Shown in pieces: positions 49,795 through 62,698 of a DNA stretch of 64,000 bases. The number at the start of each line of letters is the position of its first letter. The stretch's first letter is position 1. The stretch is from Chlorokybus atmophyticus (taxonomy: Eukaryota; Streptophyta; Chlorokybophyceae; Chlorokybales; Chlorokybaceae), in assembly GCA_009103225.1 (NCBI GenBank), contig RHPI01000638.1, forward strand, positions 903,012 to 967,011, read 5' to 3'. The position numbers and the translations under genes are program-made. The notes below the pieces were generated by a model, which saw only the letters and a program-made list of their open reading frames with translations, had not been told where the DNA came from and made no database searches.

Positions 49795-51952
49795 GGCTGC
49801 ACACTACTACTGAACTAACCTCAACAACCAACTAGGCAGCGTTAGTGGCAGTGATGTCAGTAACAGTGTGCTTCTCGTGATGCACTGCTTATCACAGTTG
49901 CAGTTGAAAACACACACCCTTCAGACTTCAGGAAGCAGCTGTAAGCCTAAACTGATCAGACCAAGCTTAGCTGAAGCTTGCATGAGAGAGATGTCTGTGA
50001 CCAGCATATGCTCATTGACGGCAAGGCCAGCGTGCACGTATGGCAAAAGGGAGGCTTGCTGCAAAGGGAGTCGACGTGGCAGCACGGCTTAGCGAGATTC
50101 GCGGCAGAGGCAGATCGCCGCTCGAGTCACGAGTGTCGTCGTCAGCAGCTATTCATGCATTGCTATGGGTGCAACGGAGTGCTGAATGAATCAAGGTCAC
50201 CTTTTCTCCAACATGCAATCATGTTATCATGTTGTAATTATCCTGAAAACAAATTATTTAGGTAGGTAGCAATGCATTAGATAGAAGAAAGCAAGCACAT
50301 GCGACATGACATAAAGGCCACGATGGAGCTAATTGTAACGGATTAAAACAATAGACCACTGGTCCTCTGCTAAAACCCTCAAGCAGCAATGGTAGGCTGT
50401 AGGCTGTATTCGAGCTGGAATACTACATCAAGGTCAACCTGCAAAGCGCAGCATACATGCTAAACAATATTCACTATAAGCTACATGTAAGCTGCATTCG
50501 TGTACCTACCAACACGTATATGTACTACTTGAAAGACTTGGTCAACATATTTATTGATAACAAGTAGCAAATACTCAAATGGTGGTCAACTAAATATTCA
50601 ACATATGACTAAGAACATAAACTTATAGAAAGCGTAGTTGACCTCATGTCACGCATGCAGGCCGCGCTGCACTAAAGACAATGTTTTAAATTATTGCAAT
50701 GTGACTTGCTTCCTTGTTGAACATCTTATATGTCCGCACCGCATATGTAGCGACTATATGAGGTTAAATATACAACATACGAAATCTGTACGGCTTACGT
50801 ACACGCACGCGCACCGTGCTCGTCCATGGCTGACAAAGCACGTGAAAATGTTATATATGTATATTAATTTAAGAGTAATCTAAATTGGATATCATGAGCC
50901 GGCTGGTCATGCTTAAAACATTGCAGTAACAAAAAAGTTTAAGATCCAATTGGTGTCAACTAACAAAAGCATTTAAGGTAGCTAACGCATGCGTGGGCAT
51001 CGTAACATGCCATCATACCGTTTTTGGATCAATGTTTATTACGAGACCCCATTCAATGGTGTCTTGTAATTACCTTAATACGGCACCAGGGTCAACAATG
51101 CCAAGTTGTAAGTTGCCCTTGCAATACATTGTTACAACCAATGGCGGGGCTCTTTATTTAATATACCATAAAGATGAGTGTATAACTTGCATTGTCCTTA
51201 CAATCATTGGTATACAAGTACACCAATGTTTGTAAGAGCAATGCAATGTCACACATTTGCACCACGCACACAGCACACACAATAGCACGTCATACATCCT
51301 GTACACACGTGCTTGCACACACAACATATACGTGCAGCACGTACGCACAGCCACATGCACAAAGCACACATTAACACACCAACACAAACACACTTGCACA
51401 TATACAGCACGCACGCACACCACGCCACGCAATGAGGCAAGCAATGACAACAATCACCAACTAGGAACACTAGCTAACCGCAGCAGCCAACGCATGTGTA
51501 CACTAGCACATTAACAACTTGAGAAGCTACATCTACCAACGCTGACGATGTCGCGAAGGTAGCGCCGGATGCATTGATTCCTTAAAGTAAATGTCTATAA
51601 GTGTATACTAGTGTATATTTGCGGTGTGTATAGCACTGTGCAGATTGGGCAAGTTACAGTCACATCTGTGAGCTGCACTGTATTATTGAAGTGCTTCAAT
51701 TGCTGTTGAATGCTAGACACATGATAGCGACCTGCTACAAAGGGTTTGCATGAATCATTGAACATAAGCAGACGTGCAGATTGCTCAACGCACTGTGTGA
51801 GCAGCAAACCAGTGCTATAACCAGTAGACAAAAATTGCGGCTACAAAGTACTTACCAAGCTAATGGTTTGATTATTACATGTCGTATGTATCCGCACACG
51901 GCAATATCCGAGCAGTGCCGATTCGAAGGGCAGCACCATCATCTTGTTGGCC
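49795..51952. other. AT-richer intergenic region, no gene recognised
   Basis: About 2.1 kb. The middle (50260-51200) is visibly AT-richer than the rest of the window and has no long conserved frame. From 51240 to 51430 the plus strand is CA-rich. No tRNA, snRNA or transposon end was recognised. Confidence 0.5.
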
Positions 51953-52001
51953 TCAAGAACTGCTGTTGGATCCAACAGCAGTTCTTAAGGCCAACAAGAT
52001 G
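51940..52001. repeat. 62-bp near-perfect palindrome
   Basis: Two 31-bp arms, 51940-51970 and 51971-52001, are reverse complements with a single mismatch and no spacer; the centre is GGATCC. The stop codon of the 4CL-like gene (51955-51953) is inside the left arm. See findings. Confidence 0.92.
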
Positions 52002-55000
52002 TCGGTCTCACTCTTGGTCTCAGTCTTGTTCTCGGTCTTGGTCTCAGTCTCCACCTGCGTTTGTTGTAGTCTGGCTCGCAGCTCTCGCCTCAGAATTTTG
52101 CCCGAAGCAGCCTTCGGGATGGCGTCCACAAAGACGACTCGCCTGAGCTTCTTGTAGGGTGCAACCTGAGGCGAGGCACGCATTGAGCAACATCGTGGGA
52201 ATGTTCATTACAAGTACTGGTTACGTGCCATCACATGTGGCCTGGAATGCATGCATTGCGTCATGCGCCTCAATGTGATGACTTTTGTTATGCAACAAGC
52301 ATTCCTTAGTGCAGTTGTGCTTGACAGTACGTACACGTTGTGCGCAGTACTCCATAACAGCTTCTTCAGTGATGTCGGTGTTTGGTGCCTTGACAACGAA
52401 TCCAACGGGCACCTCACCAGCTTCAGTGTCCTTTTGTGGCACGACTGCGGCATCAGCAATCGATGGGTGCGCGACGAGAAGCGCTTCCAACTCAGCAGGT
52501 GGGACCTGCAAGCAAAAGACACGGGGAATAGGTTGATTCACGATTGCCTGTTCACCACAACAAAATCACCAAGTGTTGAAATGGCAGGGTGAGTTGGCGG
52601 AATGGTCAAGCCCAAATGAGCAGTTTGCATTCGAGTTGTCTGAGATCGTTCTCGCATGCTTCAACAATATGAGAGCGCACCTGATAGCCCTTGTATTTGA
52701 TGAGCTCCTTCACTCGATCCACGATGAACACCTCCTCATCTTGGTCAATGTACCCCAGATCGCCGGTGTGAAGCCACCCTTGGGAGTCAATGGTCACTTT
52801 GGTGGCCTCCAGATCATTCAGGTAACCTGACCAGGAAAAAGAAGTCAACTGGCTGTCACGCATGCCATACGTTTGAGGTTTTGCCATGCTATTGGCCACT
52901 CCAACATGATACAAGGACTGGCATGCCCACCCTTCATCACGTTCGGGCCTCGGATGCACAGCTCGCCATGCTCGTTGTGTGCGAGGTCTTTGCCTGTTTG
53001 CACGCTAACAATTTTGATCTCCATGTTGGGCAGGACTGTCCCTATTGAGCCAAGCTTGCATGGCTTGGGAGGCGACGCTATGTCTGTGGTGAGGGTGGCA
53101 ACTGGACTGCACTCTGTCATTCCATAGCCCTATAGCATAACCAAGGTCAACATCTCAAGAGTGCTGCATGCACATGCGCTTCATGAAAGCTAAGCTCCAT
53201 CATCAAGCCGCATGCCGGATTGCTATATATTTAACTGGATGCAAACACCAAAGCAAGGCATCACTTGGAAGGTGCAATGAGGAAGAATCATGAACATGAC
53301 ATACGAGATAAGCAAGAGCATTCAAGCCACAACGTCATGAGAGTATGAACAAGAGCTTGAAGCAGTTTGGTGAAGATAAGACGTACCTGCGCCACCACGA
53401 CTTTGAGCCGCTTCACGACAGCGTCAGCCAGATCTTTCGCCATTGGGGCAGCACCGGATATAATGCGTGTTAGCGAGGACATGTCGTACTTGTCCACGAT
53501 AGGGTGCTTGGCAAGCGCAAGAAGAATTGGTGGAGCCACATGAACCACCGAGATGCGGTATAATGCAATGAGGGCGAGCATTTCCGCCTGTTCATGCAGC
53601 AAGCCTTTGGTCAGTTTGACAAGCAACAGACAGATGGTACAGCTGGCATACACATGGTCATCACAATGTACGAAACATGGTCCTACCAAATCAAACTTCG
53701 GCATGAACACAATGCTGGCGCCTGTCGTAATGCCTGAAAACATGATGCAGGAGATGCCGTAGATGTGGAACATTGGAAGGAGACCGAGCAGCACATCTTG
53801 ATCCGATATGTTGGCTCGCCCGCTCGAGCACACTTGGACGATGTTGGCCACGATGTTGCGATGGGTGAGTATCACGCCCTTCGGCATGCCAGTTGTGCCG
53901 GACGAGTACGGAAGGATTGCTATGTCATCTGGCGAGACCTTGACAGCTGGCAGCAGTGCTGGGTCTGCTGTAGCTATCATCCTGGACAGCGGAACTGTAG
54001 CCGAGCCGTGTGCTTCACCAATAGTGATCACTGGGATCGTTGGATTCGCTGCTTGCACCTTCTCCAGAAAGAGTGGTATGGTCACCACCACCTTGGCGTT
54101 GCTGTTCTTCAACTGTGCGCTGATTTCCTCTGAAGTGTACAGCGGATTGCATGTGGACACCTGCACCGTGTGTATGTGTGTTACAACATACTTAACTCTT
54201 GTTGGCGAGCTACATGCGCGATACTGGCAGTGACTAAGTCTGCATGGGTTGCAAGGCCATTGCATTGAAGACGGCATGCATGGTCAAGCATTGAGATGCT
54301 TACCGCAACACCTATGGTCAAAGCGCCAAGCACCACCAGAGGGAACTGCACACCAACGCAGCATGCAGTCAGTTGGTGCCAGCGTGCAAGAATATGACAC
54401 CCTGTGGTCATTGCTCACTACTATCTAGGCTCCGTACTACGTGCACAGCAGTCTGCACTGTAGCAGTGCTTGCGCCTGACCTCGATCAAATTTGGTGACA
54501 GAAGCATCAGGACATCCCCTTGCTTGAGGCCCTGCTGCGTCAGGCCCACCGCAACCTTTGCAACGAGAGTGGGCAGCTCTTGGAACGTGTAGCTGTGGCA
54601 AGTCACGCACGCATGAAACGGCATCGATGAGAATGTGGCACACGCACGCGCGCATGCGTGTTGATGAGTGGGTGGGTGGGTGTGGGCATGTGTGCTAGTA
54701 CTGGAGCGCGCACTAGTGCGGGTGCATGTGTGTTTCAGCATTCTATTAGCCGACCCTTATTTCTCTCTTTGGTTTAAGTAGCCAAAACATCTCATCTCAA
54801 TCAATGTGAATGTAATGCAGCTGCTAGTTTAACAGCCTCTGAAGCATGCAACCATGCTGTGTGGATTAAGTACAGGGCAACTGTCCCGTCAAACTGCTGA
54901 AGTGGCTCATTCTCACCCTTGCTTGAGTGTTAGCACGGCTGTTGAGCATGCAAGCTCACCTGCGTCCGCTGCCTCCGTCAATCAGCGCCGGTTTGTCCCC

Positions 55001-55270
55001 ATAGCGAGCGCAATCCTTCAGCACAAACTCATGCAGCGGCAGATCCGGGATGTCCACCGTCTCAGGGTCTCTGGCCTTGACCACATACTGCTCCTCGTCA
55101 CCACCGTCATCCACAACCACAGCGGCAGCGGTAGCATGCTTGTCTTGCTTGCTGCTGCGGATGGCGCTGCTGCTGCTTTTGCTGTGGCGACTGCCTCTGC
55201 TCTGCAGCACCTTGGCAGCAATGCCGACAGCCGCCGCGACAAGCGCAGCCTGCACGAAACCCTGCACCAT
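51953..55270 (-). CDS. 4-coumarate:CoA ligase-like acyl-CoA synthetase
   Basis: About ten exons. The start is the ATG at 55270 ([20 protein letters not shown]), a hydrophobic leader; an earlier exon is possible. Then [76 protein letters not shown]. The AMP-binding motif is [20 protein letters not shown]. Then [76 protein letters not shown] and [13 protein letters not shown]. The C-terminal lysine motif is [15 protein letters not shown]. All adenylate-forming motifs are present. It may activate cinnamic, fatty or oxylipin acids; the exact substrate cannot be fixed. The tail after [12 protein letters not shown] is a Thr/Glu/Lys repeat ending GSNSSS, with no peroxisomal SKL-type signal, and is partly coded by the palindrome. 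Confidence 0.9.
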
Positions 55271-55425
55271 GCTGACGACCAGCACACCGACCAGGCCACA
55301 GACTTTCCCACCCTCCGCCACGCTCGTCCTCACCACCTACAACATCAACAACGGCAGCCATGCCGACAACATCGCTTTTCGCACAATGCATTGACGCTGA
55401 GCTTCGGGCATTGTGGTTTGTCCGC
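55271..55425. promoter_or_regulatory. Short divergent 4CL/SAL1 upstream region
   Basis: Only 155 bp separate the assigned divergent start codons. If the starts are right, both genes share a compact promoter; if 4CL has an upstream exon (there is an acceptor-like TTGATGTTGTAG at 55352-55341), its transcript overlaps the SAL1 5' end. Confidence 0.45.
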
Positions 55426-57595
55426 ATGGCGGCGGTGGCGGCGGCGGCGGGGTTGGCGTTGTCGGCCAGGCGGCGCTGCGGTGGCTGCAGCAGCAGCAGC
55501 AGCTGGCGGGACGGCGTTGTGGACGTTGTGGCCGTAAGTGGGCCCCGTCACTGGCGGTGCGTGCGTGCAGGTGGTGTGGCCGGCAAGCCTTGCGGCGGGC
55601 TGCTCTCTCAGCCGGCCACAACTGCGCTGCGGCAACCTCGTCCTCGTCCAGGGCGGCGGCGGCGTTCAAGGCAGCCAGCTGGTGAGGAAGGCATCAGCCG
55701 CATGTTGCTGCGCGCCTGCTTCCTTCGAGCATGCATAGAGCTGTGTGGCTCAGTGTAATTGGTTGTTTAGCTGTCTCTGTGTGTGTGCGCCAGCTGCTGC
55801 CATGCTGGATGCGGCTGCCACTTCCACCAATTACGCCCAAGAGCTTGCTGCAGCCTATGAAGCCGTGCAGCGGGCTTGCCAAATTTGCCTGTCGGTAAGG
55901 AGCTGCTGGTGCTCACTTGTGCTGCGCATGTGCAACGGGGGAGGGTGAGGGGCAAGAGGTGATTGTGCCTCGTTTGCTGCGCAGGTGCAAGCGGACATGT
56001 CTGCGGCTGGGAAGCTTGAGAAGGCGGACAACACGGAAGTAACCGTAGCTGATTTTTCCATCCAGGCGCAAGTCAGCCTCGGTACTTCATGTGCGCTACT
56101 CCTTCAGACTTGCAATGCATTTTACTTGGAGCATGATGGATTGATCCACGTCACGCATGCCATTTGCTATGGTGCAGAGCTGCAGAAACACTTTCCAGAC
56201 ATCCCGCTTGTTGCTGAAGAAGACTCTGGTGAGCTGCGGAGACCAGAATGCTCATCCCTGCTGCAGACCATCGTGACCACTGTCCAGAAGCATCTACCTG
56301 ACGACTTAGGTGCTTGTTGCATACTGGACGTTGCTAAGCATTGCCGAATTTGTTGCACGTGCATAGTGCACATTGTACTATGTATGTGTACAATCATATT
56401 CAACACCCAGTATGCTCCTGATGGTGCTTTCGTTCAGGTGATGTTCAGGAAGAAGCCATTTTGTCAGCTATTGACCGAGGTGGTTCCAAGCCTACACAGT
56501 CCTTTGATCGTTTCTGGGTGCTGGATCCAGTTGATGGCACCAGAGGGTTTCTGCGTGGAGGCAAATCGCAGTATGTGGTAAGGCCAGCCCCCCCCGCATG
56601 CATCCGCTTTGTGCAATGATTGCATTGCCGCGGCATATGCGACCAACCATTGCAGGTGGGCTTAGCGCTGGTGGAAAACGGCAAAGTTGTTGTGGGCGCC
56701 ATGGGTTGCCCGCAGATTTGGTACCCTGCAGAAGACAGCCCTGTGAGTGCAGTCGATGCAGACCTGCAGGTACTCGTCATAATGACTTGTTGCATTCACT
56801 ACACAAGGCACCAGCTCTTTGAACAAGCTCTGACTGTTGCTTTGCTGCCCCATAGGTTGTTGGCAGCAGTGCTGATGTTCATGTAAAGCGAGGCGTCATC
56901 ATGTGTGCGGCAAAGGGTTCAGGCGCTTGGGTGAAGCCTTTGTTTCAAGACGCATCCTCAGCGAATGCCACAGAACGCGCCCTTGTAAATTCGCACTTGG
57001 CTGATGAAGCAAGTGCAGCTGCGACGCGCCCGTTCTGTGTCCAGCTTGGACCTGCCAGTGTTGCGTCATCACAGCAACTTGTTGGTGGGACAATATGCAT
57101 ATCAGATCATGAGAAGTGGGAAGACCTGTGCTTCACGCGGACCATCATGCAGGTATGAGGATCAGGTGTTGCGTGACGATCAACACTGTGCATTTCGGTT
57201 TTATTCCATCACGGTAATGATATCCCTTAAGGTTGCTTTATTACTTGCAGCGAAGCAACGCAGCGGATCGTCCGCATTATCTGCCACTGTGCTGCGGCAG
57301 CCTCTGCAAGTATGCAGCTGTGGTGACCGGCGCCGCAACCGTGTTTGTTCAACATCCTCTTCAGGACAATAGAGCGTTGAAATCGTGGGATCATGCAGCC
57401 GGCATCATCATAGTTGAGGAGGCTGGTGGTAGCGTCACTGATTTCTTTGGCGAGCCACTTGTTCTCACGGGACGGCTGTTTGCACCTGGCGGAGGTGGCG
57501 TTGTTGTCTCGAATGGAGCTGTGCATGACGAGGCCCTGAAGACACTGGCTACATGTGACTTCCAAGCAGGTTTTTGCTCCATGATGCCCATGTAG
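55426..57595 (+). CDS. SAL1: SAL1/HAL2 3'(2'),5'-bisphosphate nucleotidase
   Basis: About ten exons. ATG 55426 opens MAAVAAAAGLALSARRRCGG, a likely organelle transit peptide with a CSSSSSW run. The enzyme begins YAQELAAAYEAVQRACQICL, then KLEKADNTEVTVADFSIQAQ, HFPDIPLVAEEDSGELRRPE (the metal-binding EED), FDRFWVLDPVDGTRGFLRGG (the DPxDGT metal motif) and YVVGLALVENGKVVVGAMGC. The C-terminal half has LPLCCGSLCKYAAVVTGAAT, NRALKSWDHAAGIIIVEEAG (the WDxA motif) and ends FCSMMPM with TAG at 57595. SAL1 degrades 3'-phosphoadenosine 5'-phosphate (PAP) to AMP in plastid and mitochondria and controls retrograde stress signalling in plants. All catalytic motifs are intact. Confidence 0.94.
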
Positions 57596-58312
57596 AACTG
57601 CTAGTGTCATGGATTTAGATGGCGAATGAGCTTATTGGCTTGATGTTGCAGGTGCACCACCGCCCAAATCCTGACTGCTGCTTGTGCCTCAAACACCACT
57701 TCAGGTAGTTGTACTACACGCATCCTTATAGCTGTGTTTTAGCTTGTGTGCATTGCCCGATGATGAAAGCAAATTGTCGCAAGGCGATCAAGCAATGCGC
57801 AGCAAATTATACCCAAAACTTTGATCCCGAGGGCTATTGCGTGAGTTGTGACTCTTTGTTGGATATCACGTTTTGTTGTGCTACAGGGCATTGTGTAACA
57901 TGTCGTCTGCCGTCACAGATACCGCTGCTGTGCCTTCCATGTGGACAGCGTCCCGCACGATAGTGCACAGGTATTGCTTGCTGGCTAGCTTAGCGCACAC
58001 GTGTAGTTGCGCCCCATGACGAAAGCAAAAAGGAGCAAGGCTTATTGAGCAGTGCGTTTATCCATACAACCCAAAACTTTGACCTGAGGGCTATTGCAGT
58101 ATGCATGCTTGCTGCTGCCATGTTAGTACTGGTAACGTTGACAAGCGGTATCAAGTTAGGACGCTAAATGCATAGTTGTGTTGCGCAGGGCCAATCTGTT
58201 GTTCTGCAGCTGCCCTGGTTGGACGCTGCTGCACACGCAATGGTCTCGCTGAAGGGGAAATGACTGCACAATATGTATGGCCGCTTCGCGTACGCTGCAC
58301 AGTTGGGTCAGG

Positions 58313-58362
58313 GTTAGGACCTAACCCTGGGACCTAACCCTGGGGTCCTAACCCTGGGGTCT
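58313..58362 (+). repeat. Telomere-like minisatellite (CCTAACCCTGGG units)
   Basis: Three to four imperfect units of CCTAACCCTGGGA or CCTAACCCTGGGGT, preceded by one inverted GGGTTAGG. The CCTAACCC core resembles plant- or algal-type telomere repeats but is interrupted by TGGG. It is interstitial, with genes on both sides. Confidence 0.8.
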
Positions 58363-58560
58363 AGTTTTCAGGGTAAACCACATAATTGTATGCTAGGATT
58401 GTGTGTTCGTAACTGTGCTCTGAGTCTGAATCTGATAAAGTGTTCTGCAGCCAATATGTGAGGTGCTAGTAGCCATTCAACTGGTAGTGCACTAGCGTTG
58501 AATTGCTGTAGGCAATGTGACCGGCAGGGTTGAGTGACAACAGTTCGCTCCTTTGCCCCC

Positions 58561-58682
<122 letters not shown>

Positions 58683-59913
58683 CCCGGCACGCGCCCCTTT
58701 ATCCTCGCCGGGCGCCTTCCTGTCCTGTTGTGGGTCCGAGGGTAGTGATATTGTCCTTAAACCATTTGATGCATAGCGCGCTACATACACTCATGTACAT
58801 GTACAGGATAAGCATGAGGCTGTTGCAATCATGCATTCTCACACCACACATCACATAGCCACATAGCCAACCCCACGCACCTGCAAGTAACACCACCAGG
58901 CTAAGTTTACCTTCTACTCTACCCCTCCTCCTAATGCCCCCCTGTTAGTCATGCATGCATGCATCCACGGTAGTAATTCAGGTCGTCACCTGTGCATGAG
59001 GAGTACAAAGTATGCAATGCAGAATTCACTCATGCATGACACAAGCAACTACCCGCAGCATATACACACAGTCACCAAGTGCACCAACCCAACCTGACTG
59101 GAACCGGAACTGCACTGCCGAAGCACTGCGCACAAGCTGGGGCCCGGGAGCACAGCACGTACAGCACTGCTGACGTGCGCAGAGCGTGTTGCACAAGACA
59201 CCACCCGCTGCCTGGCGGCCAGCAAACACGCAGGGAGGCAGAGGAGGAAGGGAGGACGAGGGAGTTGTCGTCGCTGCTGCACATGTTGCCGTGCTGTAGC
59301 TGCTACCAACCGCTAACAACAGCCCATGTGGGCAGGGCATTACGTCGCTGGTGCGAAGTCTGATGGCGGCACCAACATGGGATTCGCAGAGCGTGAAGAC
59401 ACGTATATAAGGGGTGTGCTGCTGTATGTTGAGCGTCCTGGATACGATGTTGTCGTAGGCACTCAGATGGTTTCCCAGCTAAGCCAAGGTAACCGTCACG
59501 GTCATGGTCTAAAGGCAACAGAGCGCTCATCAAAGAAATTCAATGCTTCATCAGTGTTTGACATGCAGCGAGCACTGCGAGGTTGTGAATACCAACCCAA
59601 CAAGTGCAACACATGATACTGATCTAGCATACTATCTCCTGTACACCTTTGCAATTCCTGCAATAAATATGTCATTATAAGCCTGTCTATAACGTCTGCA
59701 TGCCATAATGCATGTGCTCAACCTACTCAGTTCACATTACACATATCTGATTGTCTTCATTAACGACAAGCAACATGGCTGGTTTGTGCTGGCATGTGAC
59801 ATGTGCACACGATTCGGGGGTCAGTGGTTGCAACGAAGACTTCTCACTTAGAGTACATACTATATACGCATTGTCATAGTAATGCTTCCATTGCAACATC
59901 ATCGCCACTGCTC

Positions 59914-61800
59914 TCAAAACTGCTTCACCGTTTGCGTGCTCAGGATCTCAATCCAGTAGCCATCAGGGTCCTGAATGAAAGCCAGCCCCTTCATGTTTCC
60001 TCCATCCGGAGTCTTCACGAACTTCACTCCCAAACGCTCAAACCTCTCACAGGCCTTGTACACATCAGGCACTGCAAGCACAAACAACAACACATGCTCA
60101 GCTATGCAACACAATATAACAACAATGCAACGGACAAGCAGCTGGTACAAGCACAGTACAACAATGCAACGAACACGTTCAAGCATGCAGATGGACGCCC
60201 ACACACACACGCATGCATGCACGCGCGCGCATTCATGCATACGTGAGCACGCGCGCACGTGCACGCACACGCACACGCACACGCTCGCACAGACAAGCGC
60301 ACACGCACACGCGCACAACTCATGCTCACCTACGACTCCAATGTGGCCAAACCCCTTAGGCTCGCTGTTGCCGTTGTGGTAGTGGAAGTTGGGGTCGTTC
60401 TCGGTGCCCCAGTTGTGGGTCAGCTCCAGCGTGCCCTTTTGCCGGAACGTCCAGATGGCGCGCTCCTGGTCCTCCGCTGGGATGTCAGCAGGGTCCTGCG
60501 TATGAAGCAATACCATCAGCAGAGCAAGTACGATGTGAATGCTTCTCAGTTACATGCTGGATGCAAATGTTGCAAACGCTGCAGTGGACATATGTGCTTG
60601 TGGGTAACACGACATTTTCATTCTGCATCCTTTCAAGATGAGTACGGTCAACATTTTCACCCACCGCATAACCCATAAAGTACAGGCTGAAGTTGCCGGA
60701 CGGGTAGTCAAAGCGCTTCAGCAACCTGCACAATAAACGTTCGACAAAGATGACCACAGCACAAGTCCAGTTGTGCCTGCCAAACAAGGATCTCACAACT
60801 ACAACAAGCATCATGACCGCCACCACACAACACCCACAACCCACCTCATACCCAGGACTCCAGTGTAAAACTCCATCGACTTCACAGGATCCTTGATGCG
60901 GTACATCTGCACCAAGATTCAAGAAACAAGTCTGGAGCCCCCATGCATGGCTTTTGAAGGACCAGTATCACACCACAGCACAGTAGCATGGCATGCCAAC
61001 AGGATTCAGACTGTGGTTGTCATGCCCTCATGGTTACAGCAACAATATATGCTTAACAGTACCGTCTGCTGCATGATGTACTCCTGCGTCTCCGGATCAG
61101 GGTTGGTCTCGATGCCGATGGTTTCCGCCTCTTTCCCCATCGTTCCTTCTTTTGCTGCGCTGCAGATCTGCACACACCCAATGAATGCAAATGCAATACA
61201 GTGCAGGAAGCGACGGCACATCTCACGCAAGCTCAGTCTGTAGCACATGCAAGATGCTCCGCTGTAGTAAATCTGTTGAAGTCAAAGGAAGGCTGACGAC
61301 TGCCTTCAACAATCATGCAAGCACACGTAATGTGCTTTGCCGAAGATACGACTCAATTTATACTGGTATTCGCCACAACACACGTTGCCAAAGGCAGCGT
61401 ATTGCACCGTAGGGCATTGTGGAGGCATGCATCCATGCATGCTGCTGCTGACCATGCATGGACGCTTGAGCAGTCTGTGCTTGGCAATTGCCACACCCCA
61501 CAACGCCAGTACCTACGCAAGTGCGCCTTCGTTCCCCTCGACAAGCATGCATGCCAATGATTCTCTCACCGTGGCTAGTCTGCTGCTGTACGGTGCACTG
61601 GAGCTTCGGCTCACAAGGCCAACGCGGCAGTAGGGCGAATCACCAGCTGCTGCTATGGAGGAGGATTGCCTGGTGGTAGGGGCCTTGTGTTGCTGCTGCT
61701 GTGCTATCCGACGAGCGGCGGTAATGGAAACACTCCCTGCGCCTCCCACCACAGACAGAGACGCCCGCAGCGGGAGGAGCAGCGCCCGGCCTGCACTCAT
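59914..61800 (-). CDS. GLO1: Glyoxalase I (lactoylglutathione lyase)
   Basis: The start is ATG 61800: MSAGRALLLPLRASLSVVGG and a Ser/Arg/Gln-rich leader ending RLAT before a donor, a probable mitochondrial or plastid targeting sequence. The enzyme begins ICSAAKEGTMGKEAETIG, PDPETQEYIMQQT with the metal-ligand Gln, MYRIKDPVKSMEFYTGVLGM, LKRFDYPSGNFSLYFMGYAV and GTLELTHNWGTENDPNFHYH with the metal Glu. Then GNSEPKGFGHIGVV with the metal His, VPDVYKACERFERLGVKFVK, GLAFIQDPDGYWIEILST with the catalytic Glu, and TVKQF with TGA at 59914. All four metal ligands are present. The enzyme detoxifies methylglyoxal with glutathione. This is the eukaryotic single-domain Zn form of about 185 residues plus leader. 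One intron (60180-60310) is a long alternating purine-pyrimidine tract. Confidence 0.95.
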
Positions 61801-62698
61801 CTACCACCGCCGCCGCCGACGCCGCCGCCCTCGCTCACACCTTCACCACTATGGGATCTGTCTGGGAAGATCGGATCTTGGTTATGTGAACTCCGTCGTT
61901 GGAACGTCGGTGCCTTAATGACGTGCTGGTGGCCTGCGCATGCGCACGTGCGCTGCTGCTGAGGACTCCTGGTAGGCCTACTTCGTTGTTGCCACGGTGT
62001 TGTTGTCATGGTTGGTGGTGGTGTACTATTCATGTTTGATTTGGTTCTAGTCCTGGTTGTGGAGATCTGAACAACCAGGCTGCTGGTGTGAAATTGTGAT
62101 GCCTTAACTGCGAACTGAATTGGCATTCTAACGGCTATGACTATGGCTTGCAGTCGTTTGTGTTTAGTGAGTTGTCCTGGCAGGGGATAAGACGCTGGCC
62201 GCCAACAAGTTGTGGCGGGGCTGGTCTAGGCGTCCGTCAAGCACAGCGTCTTGCACCACGTCCTAGTCCTGCTCATCGCTGCCTCTCAACTAGCCTTTCC
62301 CTTGCGCTCCCTCTGGTTGCTGCAGTACCTACGTGGTGCTGCTATTCCTGCTTGCCTCCTGCAGCGGCACTGCTGCATTGTCACTCAATGCATAGCACAT
62401 AGCACCAGCCCCATAGTGTCGTAGTGGTTTTGTTGCTGTTTGTGCTTTGATGAAATGTTTTGCGCCTTTCTATTTGATCTGTGAGTGCTTAAACCCTGGG
62501 TTTTACCCTATACTACACGCCCGGATTTTGGTGCAATAAAAGCGCGCGAGTGAGCGGCTCAACTCCCCTTGCCGGGTGCCCGCCTCTAATACATATATCT
62601 TGGTAATACTTGTGTTTCTGCCTGAGTTGTTCATGGTCTTTGCTGTAGCTTGTGAGAGCTGGTGGTTGCATTTGCACAATAGCTGCGCGCACATACAC
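61801..62698. other. Upstream region of glyoxalase I, no other gene seen
   Basis: Includes the glyoxalase promoter side, with GCCGCC repeats at 61806-61832. A palindromic AAACCCTGGGTTT lies at 62491-62503. No conserved frame. Confidence 0.45.

Noticed and set aside
58313-58362. True chromosome end
   Set aside because: Genes continue on both sides, and the units are interrupted by TGGG.
59326-59616. 96-codon plus-strand frame near glyoxalase I
   Set aside because: No family resemblance, no splice partners; kept only as a remark in the intergenic entry.
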